Assembly: GCF_029784135.1 (NCBI RefSeq) | Contig: NC_073744.1 | Location: 101,801,303 to 101,865,302 of the forward strand | Direction: 5' to 3' | Length of the DNA stretch: 64,000 bases | Source: Toxorhynchites rutilus septentrionalis | Lineage: Eukaryota > Arthropoda > Insecta > Diptera > Culicidae | In this document: one piece after another, positions 33,243 through 44,844 of the stretch | How positions within the stretch are numbered: the stretch's first letter is position 1 | How the letters are laid out: every line of letters begins with the position of its first letter | Notes under the pieces: generated by a model | Told to the model about the DNA's origin: nothing | Seen by the model: only the letters and a program-made list of their open reading frames with translations | The model's database searches: none | Program-made: the position numbers and the translations under genes

Positions 33243-36200
33243 TTAGATTTTACCAAAGAAGCCGGTTTCTTTCAGAAACGCAATTAAATTAGTTTCCTGT
33301 GTCTCGTCTCTGCTGAGAATGTCTCGGAGACTCTGACCTATATTGTGTCGGGCACGAGCATCTTTGGTGTGTTGGCATTCTAGTAGAAGATACCTAACTG
33401 AAACTTGGGCTGAGTTACATGCGCAAAGTGGTCTTTCGGTTTTCTCCATTAGGTGTGAGTGTGTGAAAAAAGTGTGTCCAATTCGAAGACGGGTTAGCAC
33501 CCGTCTTTCTTTGCTGTTGTTTTGATCGAACCAAGGAAGCGTGGTATTTTTGATTTGATGGAGATGGGTGGGAGGGCAATTTAACCAGCCTATGTTCCAG
33601 CTTTCGCGAATTTGCTGACTGACCCAGCGAACTATATCAGTTCGAGGACAGGGTATAACTGGTGGTTCTATTTTGCTACCCTTACCGGCCAGTTTGTCTG
33701 CGGCTGTGTTTCCGAGGATTCCGGAATGACCAGGAACCCAACAGTAGGAGACGTTTTTTTCTGAAGCAGCCTCTACTGTTTTCACTGAGCAGGTCTTGAA
33801 GACAGCTAGCTGAATCGGAGAAAATTACCGTAGGAAGGTGATCATGGGTACACTCTTGTGTAGCTATTAATAGAGCAAAAGCTTCCGCACTGAAGATGGA
33901 GCATTGCGGTGGAAGAGAAAAGCTACCGGTGTATCTGTTCTCGAAGATTCCACACCCAACTCCATCGGAGTTAACAGAACCGTCTGTGTAGACCTGGTGT
34001 TCGTTATGAAAGTGAGTAGCCGTGAGATGGTTGAAGCAGGCTTTAATTTTTGGTGGAGGGTCGCCCGCACGGACAGTCTTGAGAAGATCAAGATTCACGT
34101 TCGGCGGTATGGCGTTCCATTTTCTTCCCGTGGCAGTTGAAAGTGCACATATATCGGGAAGGTCTTGGTTCGTGAGGTCTTTGAACCAATTTATAGCTCG
34201 AATTACTGATGGTGCATTGGGGTCATTGTCAGGAAGTGAGAGTTGTCGGATGGCTTTGCCCGTGATGATTCTTGTTACAAGGTGTTTGAAAGGTGTTTGC
34301 TTTGTTGTAGATGGGTTCAATAGTGTTGAGTACTCTGTCCCCACCACGGCTGAAGATGCCTATTCCGTAGAGGATTTGGGGGATCAACCAGACATTGATA
34401 ATTAGCAATGTTTCTCTGTGTCCAGAGGATAAACTTCCTGTAATAGACTTCAGGATATTCATTTTACCGTTGGCTGCTTTTTTGACTAATTGAGCATGAT
34501 GTAAAAAGTTAAGCCTGGTATCGAAGGTTACGCCCAGTATTCTTAGTGTTCTCTTCTGAGGGATTTCGGTTTGATTAAGCTTTAGGGCGGATTTCTTTTT
34601 GAGTGTTTTGCCAATGTGAATGAATCGGGATTTTTCTGGCGAAAATTGGAATCCTATGTTTTGGGCCCAGTTTTGTATGGAATCAATTGTACTTTGAAGT
34701 CTCTTTCTCTGTGCTAACCCAAAGCCACTGACAGAAACAAGAGTGATATAATCAGCATAAACAAAAATGTTTATACTGTCGGGAATTAATTCGAAAATAG
34801 GTTGCATGGCAACAGTGAAGAGTGTTGGAGAAAGGACCGAACCTTGGGGAAAACCGTTTTCAAGGATTTTCAATGAAGACTTGTGATTGTTGATGATTGT
34901 TTTAAAGGTTCTGTTTTCCAGAAACCCTTTGATGAAGAAGCCTAATCTACCACGAACCCCCCAGTTGAAAAGATTTTTCAGAACTGGGTACCTCCATGCT
35001 CGATCGAAGGCCTTGCTAAGATCGAGTGATACAATATCTGCGTGCAGATTACTTTCAGCGGCGTCGTCTAGGACTTTTTCGAGAGCTACGAGGCAGTCTT
35101 CTGTACTTTTACCCGCGCGGAAGGCAAATTGTCTAGGGTCGAGCAGCTTGTTTGACTCTAAAAAGGTCGTTAAGCGCCGGTTGATAATTTTTTCCATGAT
35201 TTTACCGACGCAACTCAGAAGAGTGATGGGACGGAAGTTGTCCAGCAGGTGATTATTCTTGTCTGGTTTAGGCAGAGAGACCATTAGGCCCTCTTTCCAG
35301 CAATTTGGGAAAATTCCACTATTCCATACATTGTTGTAAAGTTTTAAAATAACTTTTTTCCCAAGATAGGGTAGGTTTTTCAGCATTGGGTAGCTGATAT
35401 CATCTGGTCCAGTGGAGCCGCGTGTTGCTTTGTTTAAGGCCCATTCTAGTTCTTTGAGGGAAATAGTTTTGTTGAAGTCAAAATTTGCGTCGGTGTTAAA
35501 ATCAATGGGGATTTTTTCGCATTCTGCCTTGCGGGTTTGGAAGGTAGTGTCGAAGCTATGGTTGGATGAGGTGGAGGCAAAGAAATCTCCGAAAGCCTCT
35601 GCTATAGTTTTCCGATCATTTGTATAATGACCGTTAATTAAAAGGTTGTATTCGTTGTTCCTTTTTTTGCCATGAAGTCTGCCAATTTTGCTCCATAATT
35701 CCTTTGACGACTTGTTGGGATTAATATCGTTGACGAATTTAATCCAGCTGTTATGCTTGGCTGTTTTAATAATAGCTCTAGCATTGTTGCGAGCCCTTTG
35801 GAATTCCTCTAGCAAAGTGTGCTTAGATGGGTTATACGGATGGGCCTTTCTTAGCTTGCGTAAGGCTTTTCTTCTGTCTTTGATGGCTTTATTTAATTAA
35901 GGTGTCCACCATGGGACGCATTTTCTACCAGGATTTCCGCTGGTTCTAGGAATGTGCCGTATTGCAACCTCAAGGACGGCTTGGGAAAAGTCCTCGGGTG
36001 TCCAATCTTGTTTGGCTGAGAGGCAGCTTTCAATGTCACATTGATAGCCAGCCCAGTTTGTATATTCAAATTTCCATCTCGGCCTTGTTGAAACTTCTGG
36101 AGAAGGTTGGCCAAGGGAAATACATATTGGGAGATGATCGCTGTTGCAGCAATCATCGTGGGTGTTCCATGAAAGCTTTGAACAAAGTTGAGGGGATACG

Positions 36201-36780
36201 ATGGTGAGATCTATGGCCGAAGAAGAGCCAGAAGCAGAATTGATTCTGGTGTGTTGGCCGTTGTTCAGAAGAGTGAGAGTATTATCTGAGAGAAAATCCT
36301 CTAAAATGGAACCTCTTCGATTGAGGTATGAACATCCCCAGGCGTATGAGTGAGCATTGAAATCACCTATAAGGAGAACTGGGGAGGGAAGTTGGTTAAG
36401 AAGATGGTCCAGTTGATTCCGTAGAAGAGCCGGGTCGGACGTAGGAGAAATGTATATGCTGGCTACTGTGATTGGAAAAGGAAGGTTTATTCGTACTGCC
36501 ACTGCTTGTAGAGCGGTGTTAACGGGGAGAAAATTGTGGGGGGTGCCGATTTTTATTGAAGTTGCAACCCCGTTGAATGAAGGGTTGGGTCCTTCTTTGA
36601 AATAAGTGGTGTATCCTTTGATAGAATCTTTGTGAAAATTTCTCTGCGTCATAGTCTCTTGAAAAGCTATGATTGTGGGATTATATTTATAAATTAATGT
36701 TTGTAATTCCGGAAAATTTCTTTGGAGACTTCGAATGTTCCATTGAATAGCTAGTTTGCTCGTTGGAGTGAATGTATTGA
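33243..36780 (-). pseudogene. LINE A3 ORF2, broken
   Basis: Minus strand: endonuclease (QWNIRSLQRN at about 36744, FQETMTQRN, LIGDFNAHSYAWG, CNSDHLPI), reverse transcriptase (DNFRPITLLSCVGKIMEKII, FPQGSVLSPTLF), RNase H (VYTDGSVNSDGVGCGIF, IFSDSAS, HSGILGNTAAD) and a Cys-rich end. Damage: a stop at about 35897, a frameshift near 34300, and a small deletion near 33780 that is absent from A4. The reverse transcriptase catalytic box reads YADY instead of YADD, in A4 as well, so the copy was catalytically dead before duplication. Confidence 0.88.
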
Positions 36781-36795
36781 CGAGTAAGGTGGATC

Positions 36796-38231
36796 TTATT
36801 TCCCCTTTGAAGGGGTGCTGTTCTTTCCGGATTTCTTGTAATTTTTGTTTTGTTTGTTGTTGTTTTGTGTGTTGTTGTTTTGTGTGATGTTGTTTTGTGT
36901 GTTATTGTTTTGTGTGTTATTGTTTTGTGTGTTGTTGTTTTGTGTGTTATTGTTTTGTGTGTTGTTGTTTTGTGTGTTGTTGTTTTGTGTGTTGTTGTTT
37001 TGTGTGTTGTGGTGAGGTGTGGTTTCCGTTGATTCCTGATTGTTTCGTGTCTTCTTCCTTTGTTTCTCTTTATTTTGGCGAAGTTCATCTTCCGAGGTTT
37101 TTAGCTCTTCTGAAGATGTGTTTTTGGAAGATATCTTCCTCTTGGTTTTCCTTGGGGCCTCAGATATTGTCATTGAAACATCGGAATCATATTCTGATTC
37201 GGTGGTCGAGGTATCAGATTCGGACATAGTAGTGTCAACTGTGGATGGAGTGCTTTCGCGACTTGTTTCCGGACTTGTTTCAGCTGAAACGCAACTACAT
37301 TTGCATTTGTTGCAGCTAGCAGTCGGTTTTTGGAGGTTATTTAATCTGTCTTGTAGGACACTTGAATGGGAAGGTCCATTATTTTTAACGTTGTATAGAT
37401 CCTTGGCTTGTTTATATGAGATGCCTTGATCTATTCTGATTTTGGTTATGTCGTTTTCTTTTTGCCATATTGGACACTTCCTGTATGAAGAGGAGTGGTT
37501 TCCTTGGCAATTAATGCAGTGGGCGACATCGTTACACGTTTTGTTTTCTGTGCCATGTTCCTTGCCGCAATTTCGACAGAGTGGATTCTCGCGTTGGCAT
37601 CGTTTCGACGTATGTCCAAAGCGGAAGCACTTGAACATTGCATCGGACTTGGGTAAAAATTCCTAGTCCCGATGCGGAGGAAACCGAATAAAATCACTTC
37701 TGGGATCACTGTCCCACGAATGGTCAAAATTAGAGTAGCTGTAGGGATAACTACATCTTCTTCCTTCCTAGTGATCCGTTTAACTTCGATCACGTTTTGG
37801 TCGGCAAGTTCGGTAAGAAGTACGTCTTCTTTCATATCGATCACTTCACGACATGTGACAACGCATTTGCGTTGATTTAATGTTGGATGGTATATCACCT
37901 CAACAGGTGTCTTATCGATCAGTTCATTTATTAAGAGGAGCTTACCGATAGTGTCCTCGTCTCTGGCTGTTAAGATGTATTGCGTTCTCTTCTTATCGTC
38001 CTTTGATGGTCGGGCGTTGTTTTTGTTAAAATCTTTTACGGTATTGGTGATGGTTTTACTCACGATAAATGGGTTGGATGGTAGTTCTTTATCTCCGGTA
38101 GCACGTAACAGTAAAATTTGTAAATTACCGTTCAGAGGGTCAGCCCATACTGGAGCGGTACGTTGAGTTGGCTTCCCTTGGTAGAGGTTTGTAGCCTGGC
38201 CTCCCGGAGGCCCGGAGCTACTAGACGCCAT
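36796..38231 (-). pseudogene. LINE A3 ORF1, one frameshift
   Basis: Starts MASSSSGPPGGQATN at 38231. The frame breaks at about 37640, inside the first zinc knuckle, where one T appears missing relative to LINE A1 (TGTTCAAG against TGTTTTAAG). It then continues CFRFGHTSKRC, CRNCGKEHG...C and CINCQGNHSSSYRKC. The C-terminus contains tandem TQNNN pentapeptides (15-bp repeat, about 36870-37015) and ends STPSKGK at 36796. Confidence 0.88.
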
Positions 38232-38772
38232 TATGTTGCCTGGCTACTCCCTGGGTATAGCCGGCAGAATGATTTTGGTTACCACGAACCAACAAACACT
38301 ATTCGGATATATCTCCGAAAAACGATCAACACACCGAATGAAGAAAAGGAAATAATCCAAATGTAACTCACTGTAGATCGCGAAAAATTCTGGGAAAAAT
38401 GCACTTAAACATTTTCAGATGTATACACACTCGGTTTAATCACTTCACCGTATGAAATTTGTTTACATATATTAACACTATGTATGTATCTAAGATGCAC
38501 TATAGAGGGGAGCGTCAGTGACGCCGCAAAAGCGCGCGCTTTTCTGGTTAGCCGGTAAGCGCCCGCTCTTAACGGTCGAAACGAGCTGTTGCTTTCTCCT
38601 GTTCGCCTTTTGCTCCCACGCTGAAATATTTTAAATAAATCTCCTTCGGATCGCCAAAATCGCCAAGGGGTGACTACCCAGTCTGCTATCCAGGAATCCA
38701 AAACGCCGAGCTGCTGAAAAAAAAACGACCTTCTCGGTCGGAGGTTAAAATCAGTATGATGAATGTATTTTT

Positions 38773-39629
38773 TTTGCCATCGCTCCCTTTTAACGCTCAT
38801 TCGTTCGTCTCGTTGGACTCGCCCCTCTGGCTGAGTCTGCCGATTTGTCTCTATCCTGTGAGTGTGTACCGCTAGAGTATAAAACACGCGGACCCCAAAA
38901 AAATATCTTATTTTCTTTCAAACCGTAAACCCGTGTGGTTGTACGGCATCGGCATCGTGGACGTAACAAAGGAGGACAAGTTAAGGGAAAGGCAAAGTCT
39001 CACTCGAACCGTGCAAGTCTCCAGTTCCCTGTTGGTCGCATTCACTGATTGCTCGGCAAGGGTAACTAGGCCGAACGGATTGGTGCCGGAGCACCAGTAT
39101 ACCTAACAGCGATTATAGAGTTTCGGCCGTCGGAGTGCTCGAGTTGGCTTGCAAAGCTGCTCACGACAATCAGAAAACCCGCATCAAGAACAGAGCAGCT
39201 TCGGTTCGGCGCTCATCAAGGCAACAATTAGTTTCAGTGAGTGGCAAAGTGTTTCTCCGGCACGTCGCATCAAATGTAATTTACTGAACAACATGTCACA
39301 AGCTGGATGGGAAGAAATTTTCCAACTGTGAAAGCTGTGGCGAGTGGCAAACGCAATAGCTAAACAGGAAGGTTTAACCGAACAAGATGGGAATATCGAG
39401 TGATAACAAAAACACAACACCAAAGGTTCTTTTCAGAACCATCAACATATTCATGAAGAGTAAACAGTAAACTAATCCATTTTTGAGGTAGATAGGTAGG
39501 TATTCACGTAGGAGAAGAAAATAAAACAATATATTTAAAATATATATTTAACAAAAGCTGTCCCCTTTGTATAGTCCTACGTCACTCCGGTTATGTCCCC
39601 GACATTACCCACCCGTCTTTTTTTTTCCC
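38773..39629 (+). repeat. H2A-2 histone-derived unit (composite block 1)
   Basis: Plus-strand histone polarity: TATA GAGTATAAAACACGCGG at about 38873, H2A homology 38950-39190, perfect stem-loop 39425-39440. The head (GACGGGTGGGTAATGTC on the minus strand) is at 39629, directly after the LINE B poly(A). Confidence 0.85.
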
Positions 39630-40137
39630 AAAATATATTTTTATTAAGGCACATGTGGCGTTAGCCTGACGGGGCCGGGAGTCCAATATTTTGACAATTT
39701 TTGTCTTAAAACTATGTTAGTAATATGTAACCGATTACTCGCGGTTGGCTCGAGGTTAGTATTACAAGTGTTCTCATAATTGGTATGTTGCAGTCTTCGA
39801 TGCTCTGTACGTGTGCCCGACACGGGCTACTTCCTATTGGGATGCAGCTGACCATTAATCAGCAACGCTCCCTAGTCTGTACCCCATATCTAGCGTGGTG
39901 CGTCTTTCTCGACTCGAGGAATCCAGGATAGAATGGTCACTAGCCGGCGCAATCATCAGTTCGTGTAGAGTTGTCATGAGCGGTACAACCTTTGGCTCTT
40001 GTTGAATGATCAGTGGACTGCACAACCTTCGGCCCGTGCATCTGTAAAGAGTGTGTGTATGTATTGCCGCGACTAAGTAAAAGTTTATCGATCGGATAGG
40101 AGGGATATGAAACGGGGACACAGCGAAGGAAACATCA

Positions 40138-43100
40138 TTAAACGTTGACATCGGCGTTTCTGAGGAACCGGTATAGATGAAGCAGAAGATCAGGATCCCG
40201 GCTACCTAAGATATCCCAGACGGGGATATCCGATTGTCTGCCTTTTGCTCTCAGTGCTCTAGAGAGCTGAGAGCGAGCAGCATGGAACCGGATACACGAC
40301 CAGACAATATGCTCGATGTCGTGGTAGCCATCGCCACAATCACAAAGATTGTTTGCTGCGAGCCCAATGCGATAGAGATGCGCGTTTAGGTTGTAGTGAT
40401 TGGACATAAGCCGAGATATCACGCGAATGAAATCACGACCTACATTCAATCCCTTGAACCATGCACTCGTCGAGACCTTAGGGATAATCGTGTGTAACCA
40501 ACGACCGAACTCATCTTCACTCCACATGCGCTGCCAACTAACGAGTGTGTCCTGACGAGGAATGTGAAAAAATTCATTATAGGCAATTTGCCTTTCAAAA
40601 AGTGTGCCTTCTGAAGCGCCCACCTTAGCTAGCGAGTCCGCTTTCTCATTCCCCGGAATCGAGCAATGAGAGGGAACCCATGCTAAGGTAATCTTGAATA
40701 ATTTTTCGACCAAAACACTCAATAGATGTCTTATTCTTGTTAGGAAATAAGATGAGCGTTTATCAACTTTCATTGAGCGGATTGCCTCTATTGAGCTGAG
40801 ACTGTCTGAAAAAATAAAATAATGGTCGATGGGCAGTGTTTCAATGATCCCTAGAGCATAATATATCGCACCCATTTCTGCGACATACACGGAACAAGGA
40901 TCTTTGAGTTTGAAAGAGGCACTGGAATTTTCATTGAAGATGCCGAAGCCAGTGGACCCGTTTATGTATGAACCGTCAATAAAGAACATTTTATCAGATC
41001 CAACTTTTCCATATTTTTCCGAAAATATCGACGGAATAACATTGGAGCGTAGGTGATCTGGTATTCCATGGATTTTTTGTCGCATGAACAGATCAAAAAT
41101 GACAGAGGAATTGCAAAAGTATGGGAAGCAAACTTGGTTGGAGATGCCTGGTGAAGGGTGCACGTCGTGGGTCAGGTACTCATGGTATAAAGACATAAAA
41201 CTTGACTGAGGAGTCAGTTGTAGTAGATTTTCGAAGTTATTAATAACCAATGGATTCATGATCTTGCAACGGATGAGAAATCTGTAGGATAATTCTGTGA
41301 ACCGAAGAGTAAGCGGGGGTACTCCTGCCAAAACTTTGAGACTCATCGTATGTGTCGAATGCAAACACCCCATGGCTATACGCAAGCAACGATATTGTAT
41401 CCTCTCCAGCTTGAGAATATGAATCCTGGCAGCTGATCGGAAGCAAAAACTGCCATATTCTAACACTGACAATATCGTTGTTTTGTACAACTGAATGAGG
41501 TCTCCTGGATGGGCACCCCACCATGTTCCGGTTATTGTTTGGAGAAAATTGATTCTTTGCTGGCATTTCTGTTTCAAATACGCAATGTGTCTCCCCCAGG
41601 TACATTTAGAATCAAAATATACACCCAGGTATTTGAAAAACATAGAGTGTTGGATCGTTTTGCCGGATAGGTAAAGCTGGAATTGGGCGGGTTCGTGCTT
41701 CCTAGAAAAAACGACCATTTCAGTTTTCTCCGTAGAGAATTCGATACCCAGCTTGAGGGCCCACGTGAACAGATTGTTCATGGTATCTTGCAATGACTTT
41801 TGCAGAGCGACGGGATTAGTACCCGTGATGGAAATAACTCCATCGTCTGCAAGTTGTCTCAGCGTGCAGTCTCTAGTTAGACAATCATCCATATCATTGA
41901 CGTAAAAACTGTACAAGAGGGGGCTTAGGCAGGAGCCTTGCGGTAGGCCCATGAAACTGTAACGAGAAGATTTTGAGTTGCCATGAGAGAAATTCATGTG
42001 CTTTTCTGACAGTAAATTGTACAGGAAATTATTCAGAATTGGTGAAAGTCCTCTCTGAGAGAACTTCCATGGAAACTGAATCAAATGCCCCTTTGATATC
42101 GAGAAAAACGGAAGCCATTTGTTCTTTGCGAGCAAATGCGATTTGGATTTCAGAAGATAGCAGCGCGAGACAATCATTCGTCCCTTTACCTCGGCGGAAG
42201 CCAAACTGCGTATTTGACAGCAAATTGTTCGTTTCGACCCACTTGTCTAAACGAAGTAGTATCATTTTCTCTAACAATTTGCGAATACAGGATAACATTG
42301 CAATCGGCCTATACGAGTTGTGATCGCAAGCCGGCTTGTTGGGTTTTCGTATGGCTATCACTCTCACTTGTCTCCAGTCATGCGGGACAATATTCAGCTC
42401 CAGAAACTTGTTGAACAAGTTCAGCAAACGCTGTTTTGCCAAGTCGGGAAGATTCTTCAACAAGTTGAATTTAATCTTGTCCGACCCCGGAGCTGAATTG
42501 TTACATGAGAGGAGGGCAATTGAGAATTCTACCATCGAAAAATTCTCATAATCGCATTGGAGCGGAATATCGCGTACGACGCTTTGTGCAGGAACAGAAT
42601 CGGGACAAACCTTCCTTGCAAATTTGAAAATCCAACGCTCAGAGTATTCCTCACTTTCATTGGTATGGTTACAGCCACGCATTCTCCTAGCCGTATTCCA
42701 AAGAGTACTCGTAGCGGTCTCCCTTGACAAACCATTGACGAACTTCCGCCAATATCCACGCTTTTTTGCTTTAATCAGACCTTTTAGTTTGGCTTCTAGA
42801 GCTTGGTACTTTCGAAACCATTCCACTAATCCAGTTTTCCTGAATGTTTTGAAAGCGGATGATTTTTCAAGGTAGACCTTTGAACATTCCTTGTCCCACC
42901 AAAGTGATGGAGGACGACGTCGGAAAGTGGTAGCCGGTACACGTTTCTTTTGAGCTTGAAGTGCGCTATCGTAAATCAAACTTGATATAAAATTATACTC
43001 TTCAAGGGGAGGAAGTTCATGCATCGAAATGATTGCTTCAGATATTAATTCTGCAAATTTTCTCCAGTCAATATTCTTCGTGAGGTCATACGCAATATCG

Positions 43101-43801
43101 ACTGACTCACTAGATTTTGATTCATTGGCGATCGATAAAATTATTGGTAGGTGATCACTACCGTGGGGATCTTGGATTACCTTCCATGTGCAATCCAGGG
43201 ATAATGAAGAAGAGCATAGAGATATGTCTAGCATGCTTGCCTGTGCAGGAGGGTTGGCTATCCTAGTTGCTTCCCCAGTATTTAAAACTGTCATGTTGAA
43301 GTCGCACAGATCATAAATCAACGTGGCACGGTTGTCATCGTAGAGTGACCCCCATGCTGTTCCATGTGAGTTGAAGTCACCTAAGATTAACCGCGGCTCC
43401 GGCAATGCCTCGATAATATCAAAGAACTGATGGCGGCCTACCGTAGTCCTGGGAGGAATATATATCAAAGCAATGCAGAGTTCTTTGCCATTGATTTGTA
43501 TCTGGCAAGCGACAACTTCAATGCCTGTAATCGATGGGATAGTGACTGTATAGAAGGAGTGACGTTTTTTGATCCCCAATAGTACGCCACCAAACGAGTC
43601 GTTACGATCTAGGCGAATAATGTTGAAATCGTGAAAATTCAGCTCGTCGGCTGAACAAAGCCATGTTTCACAGAGAGAAAATACATCACAGTTAGAACTG
43701 TGAACTAAAAATTTAAATTGGTCTAGTTTAGGGATGATGCTTCTGCAATTCCACTGTATGACAGTGGTCAAATCCTTGACCTCTTGTGCTGAATTAGGCA
43801 T
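40138..43801 (-). pseudogene. LINE B ORF2 (endonuclease, reverse transcriptase, RNase H), one frameshift
   Basis: The start ATG overlaps the ORF1 stop (ATGCCTAA), a termination-reinitiation layout. Endonuclease: VIQWNCRSIIPKLDQFK, LCETWL, LILGDFNSHGTAWG and GSDHLPIIL. Reverse transcriptase: YRPIAMLSCIRKLLEKM, LPQGSCLSPLLYSFYVNDM and the catalytic LADD. RNase H: FIDGSYINGSTGFGIF, VAEMGAIYYAL, IFSDSLSSIEAI and SHCSIPGNEKADSLAK. The C-terminal motif is CGDGYHDIEHIVWSC. One frameshift lies near 42055-42110, between the DIKGAFDSV box and the following region. About 1,220 codons. Related elements: I-superfamily LINEs with RNase H. Confidence 0.88.
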
Positions 43802-44104
43802 CGAGGGAAATGAACGCTGCTAAAAAGCCACATTTTTCTTTCAAAAATGTTCTCACAACCGGAAGCAAACATAATACTATGCTTTTAAGAGGATCATTTA
43901 TATTTAAAGCATTTAAAATGTTATCCACAAGGTCTGAAAGCGCAAGCAGGCCAGGTAGTGGCTGTTGCTCCGACCGCGAAAATGGAACAGACGTGTTCGT
44001 TGTTGTTCCGGGAAGTGCTGAGGACCCCTGGTTGGTAGCATGACCACGTAAACCGGGAGGTACTTGCTTCGGCCTATTCTCAGCACGTTCAGTTCGAGGC
44101 TTCA
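43795..44104 (-). pseudogene. LINE B ORF1, C-terminal fragment
   Basis: About 103 codons in the frame that happens to continue from env. Pro/Gly/Thr-rich (RGHATNQGSSALPG), then a hydrophobic helix region ending TFLKEKCGFLAAFISLDA at the stop that overlaps the ORF2 start. The join to env at 44104/44105 is the insertion boundary, so the long open frame across it is an accident. Confidence 0.7.
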
Positions 44105-44841
44105 CGGTTTCTTGTTGTAAGGATACTTCATCCAAATGTTTCCTGTTTGAAAGCGCTACTTCTGCTTTTTTTGCAACGTCATGTTTTCTTATGGTTTGTT
44201 TGTTGATGAAAAGTTCATGGAGAGCTCCTTGGATTGTTTCAGTTTCGCTAATTTTCTCCTTCGATGTAAAATTGTGTCCCATGTAGGTGATTGTACAATT
44301 CGAGAAGGATATTACAAAATTTCCAGAAAGTAGCCTGTTACTTGGTTCGCAATCTGAATGCAATTCATAATTATTCGCGTTAGTGATAAAAACTTTGTTA
44401 TTGGTTATCAGTTTGGCTGAGGTTCTTTCATTCTTTTCCATGAGGCAGTGTGGTTCGTTGATGAGTGGGTAAATACAAGAGTCTTTGAACTCTCTTGTGT
44501 ACGTGTTTAATTGTACGTAATTTTCCAGTTTTGATGTAGTTAGAAGTTGTCTGCCTTGCTTTATTACGAATTGAGGGTAATCTTTTATGACGGTGTCGTT
44601 CTGATTCAAAGGGTATATACGGATAACTGTAGATTCTTGTGGTTCTAATTCTGGGACATGCAGAATGTAGAGCAGAGTGTTCTCACTGGTTGCTATCTTT
44701 GGAGTCACAAGGTTAAGTGTTTCTTCTGGAATCTCCGTCTGTACTCCTTGGTTGTTAAGGATAGTTTTAATCAAGTACATTTCTTTGCTAGATAATATTT
44801 TACTATTCGTAACGCGCAAAAAAAAGTATCGCTTCTTGGAT
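44105..44841 (-). pseudogene. env: Errantivirus-type env, middle fragment
   Basis: The minus-strand frame is open from about 44815. It contains several Cys residues (KDSCIYPLINEPHC; SDCEPS; FSNCTI) and candidate N-glycosylation sites (NRTS-type and NCTI). The pattern around LSGNFVISFSNCTITYMGH is typical of the ectodomain of gypsy-group env proteins. It ends before the membrane span, which is at 30796-30402. The frame shifts by one base in a T8 run near 44822 relative to the N-terminal fragment. Bounded by the direct repeats GCTTCTTGGAT (44831-44841) and CGGTTTCTTGTT (44105-44116). Confidence 0.65.
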
Positions 44842-44844
44842 TTT

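Larger units (their letters stand above)
32427..38759 (-). mobile_element. LINE A3: full-length non-LTR retrotransposon
   Basis: Exact 13-bp duplication ATGAATGTATTTT at 32414-32426 and 38760-38772. Minus-strand order: leader (CATACTGATTTTAACCTCC start), ORF1, ORF2, 3' UTR and tail CTTAAAGCCAAAAAGAAG. It sits at the same place in the H2A-2 unit as LINE A2 although the proteins differ substantially. The 3' UTR (33240-32440) has AT-rich TGTATACATG-type repeats. Confidence 0.9.
30797..44104 (-). mobile_element. Composite block 1 (13.3 kb): LINE B + H2A-2 + LINE A3 + H2A-1
   Basis: Interrupts env. Flanks: CGGTTTCTTGTT at 30785-30796 and 44105-44116. Minus-strand order: LINE B truncated within ORF1 (44104) to its poly(A) (about 39630); H2A-2 unit (39629-38773); LINE A3 inserted in it (38759-32427); rest of H2A-2; H2A-1 unit; terminal GACGTAGTCCTACGTC with a 7-8-base A tail at 30797-30803. 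The portion 30797-41240 matches composite block 2 at about 99% by eye. Confidence 0.75.
39630..44104 (-). mobile_element. LINE B, 5'-truncated, 4.5 kb
   Basis: The minus strand holds the ORF1 C-terminus (44104-43795), ORF2 (43801-40138), a 0.5-kb 3' UTR and a poly(A) of about nine (AATATATTTT..GGGAAAAAAAAA). Truncated at 44104 where env sequence begins. Confidence 0.85.

Noticed and set aside
36850..37229. Long plus-strand open frames rich in Cys, Val and Leu (also 50907-51321)
   Set aside because: They are the reverse reading of the 15-bp TQNNN repeat of LINE A ORF1; a repeat unit divisible by three keeps all frames open.
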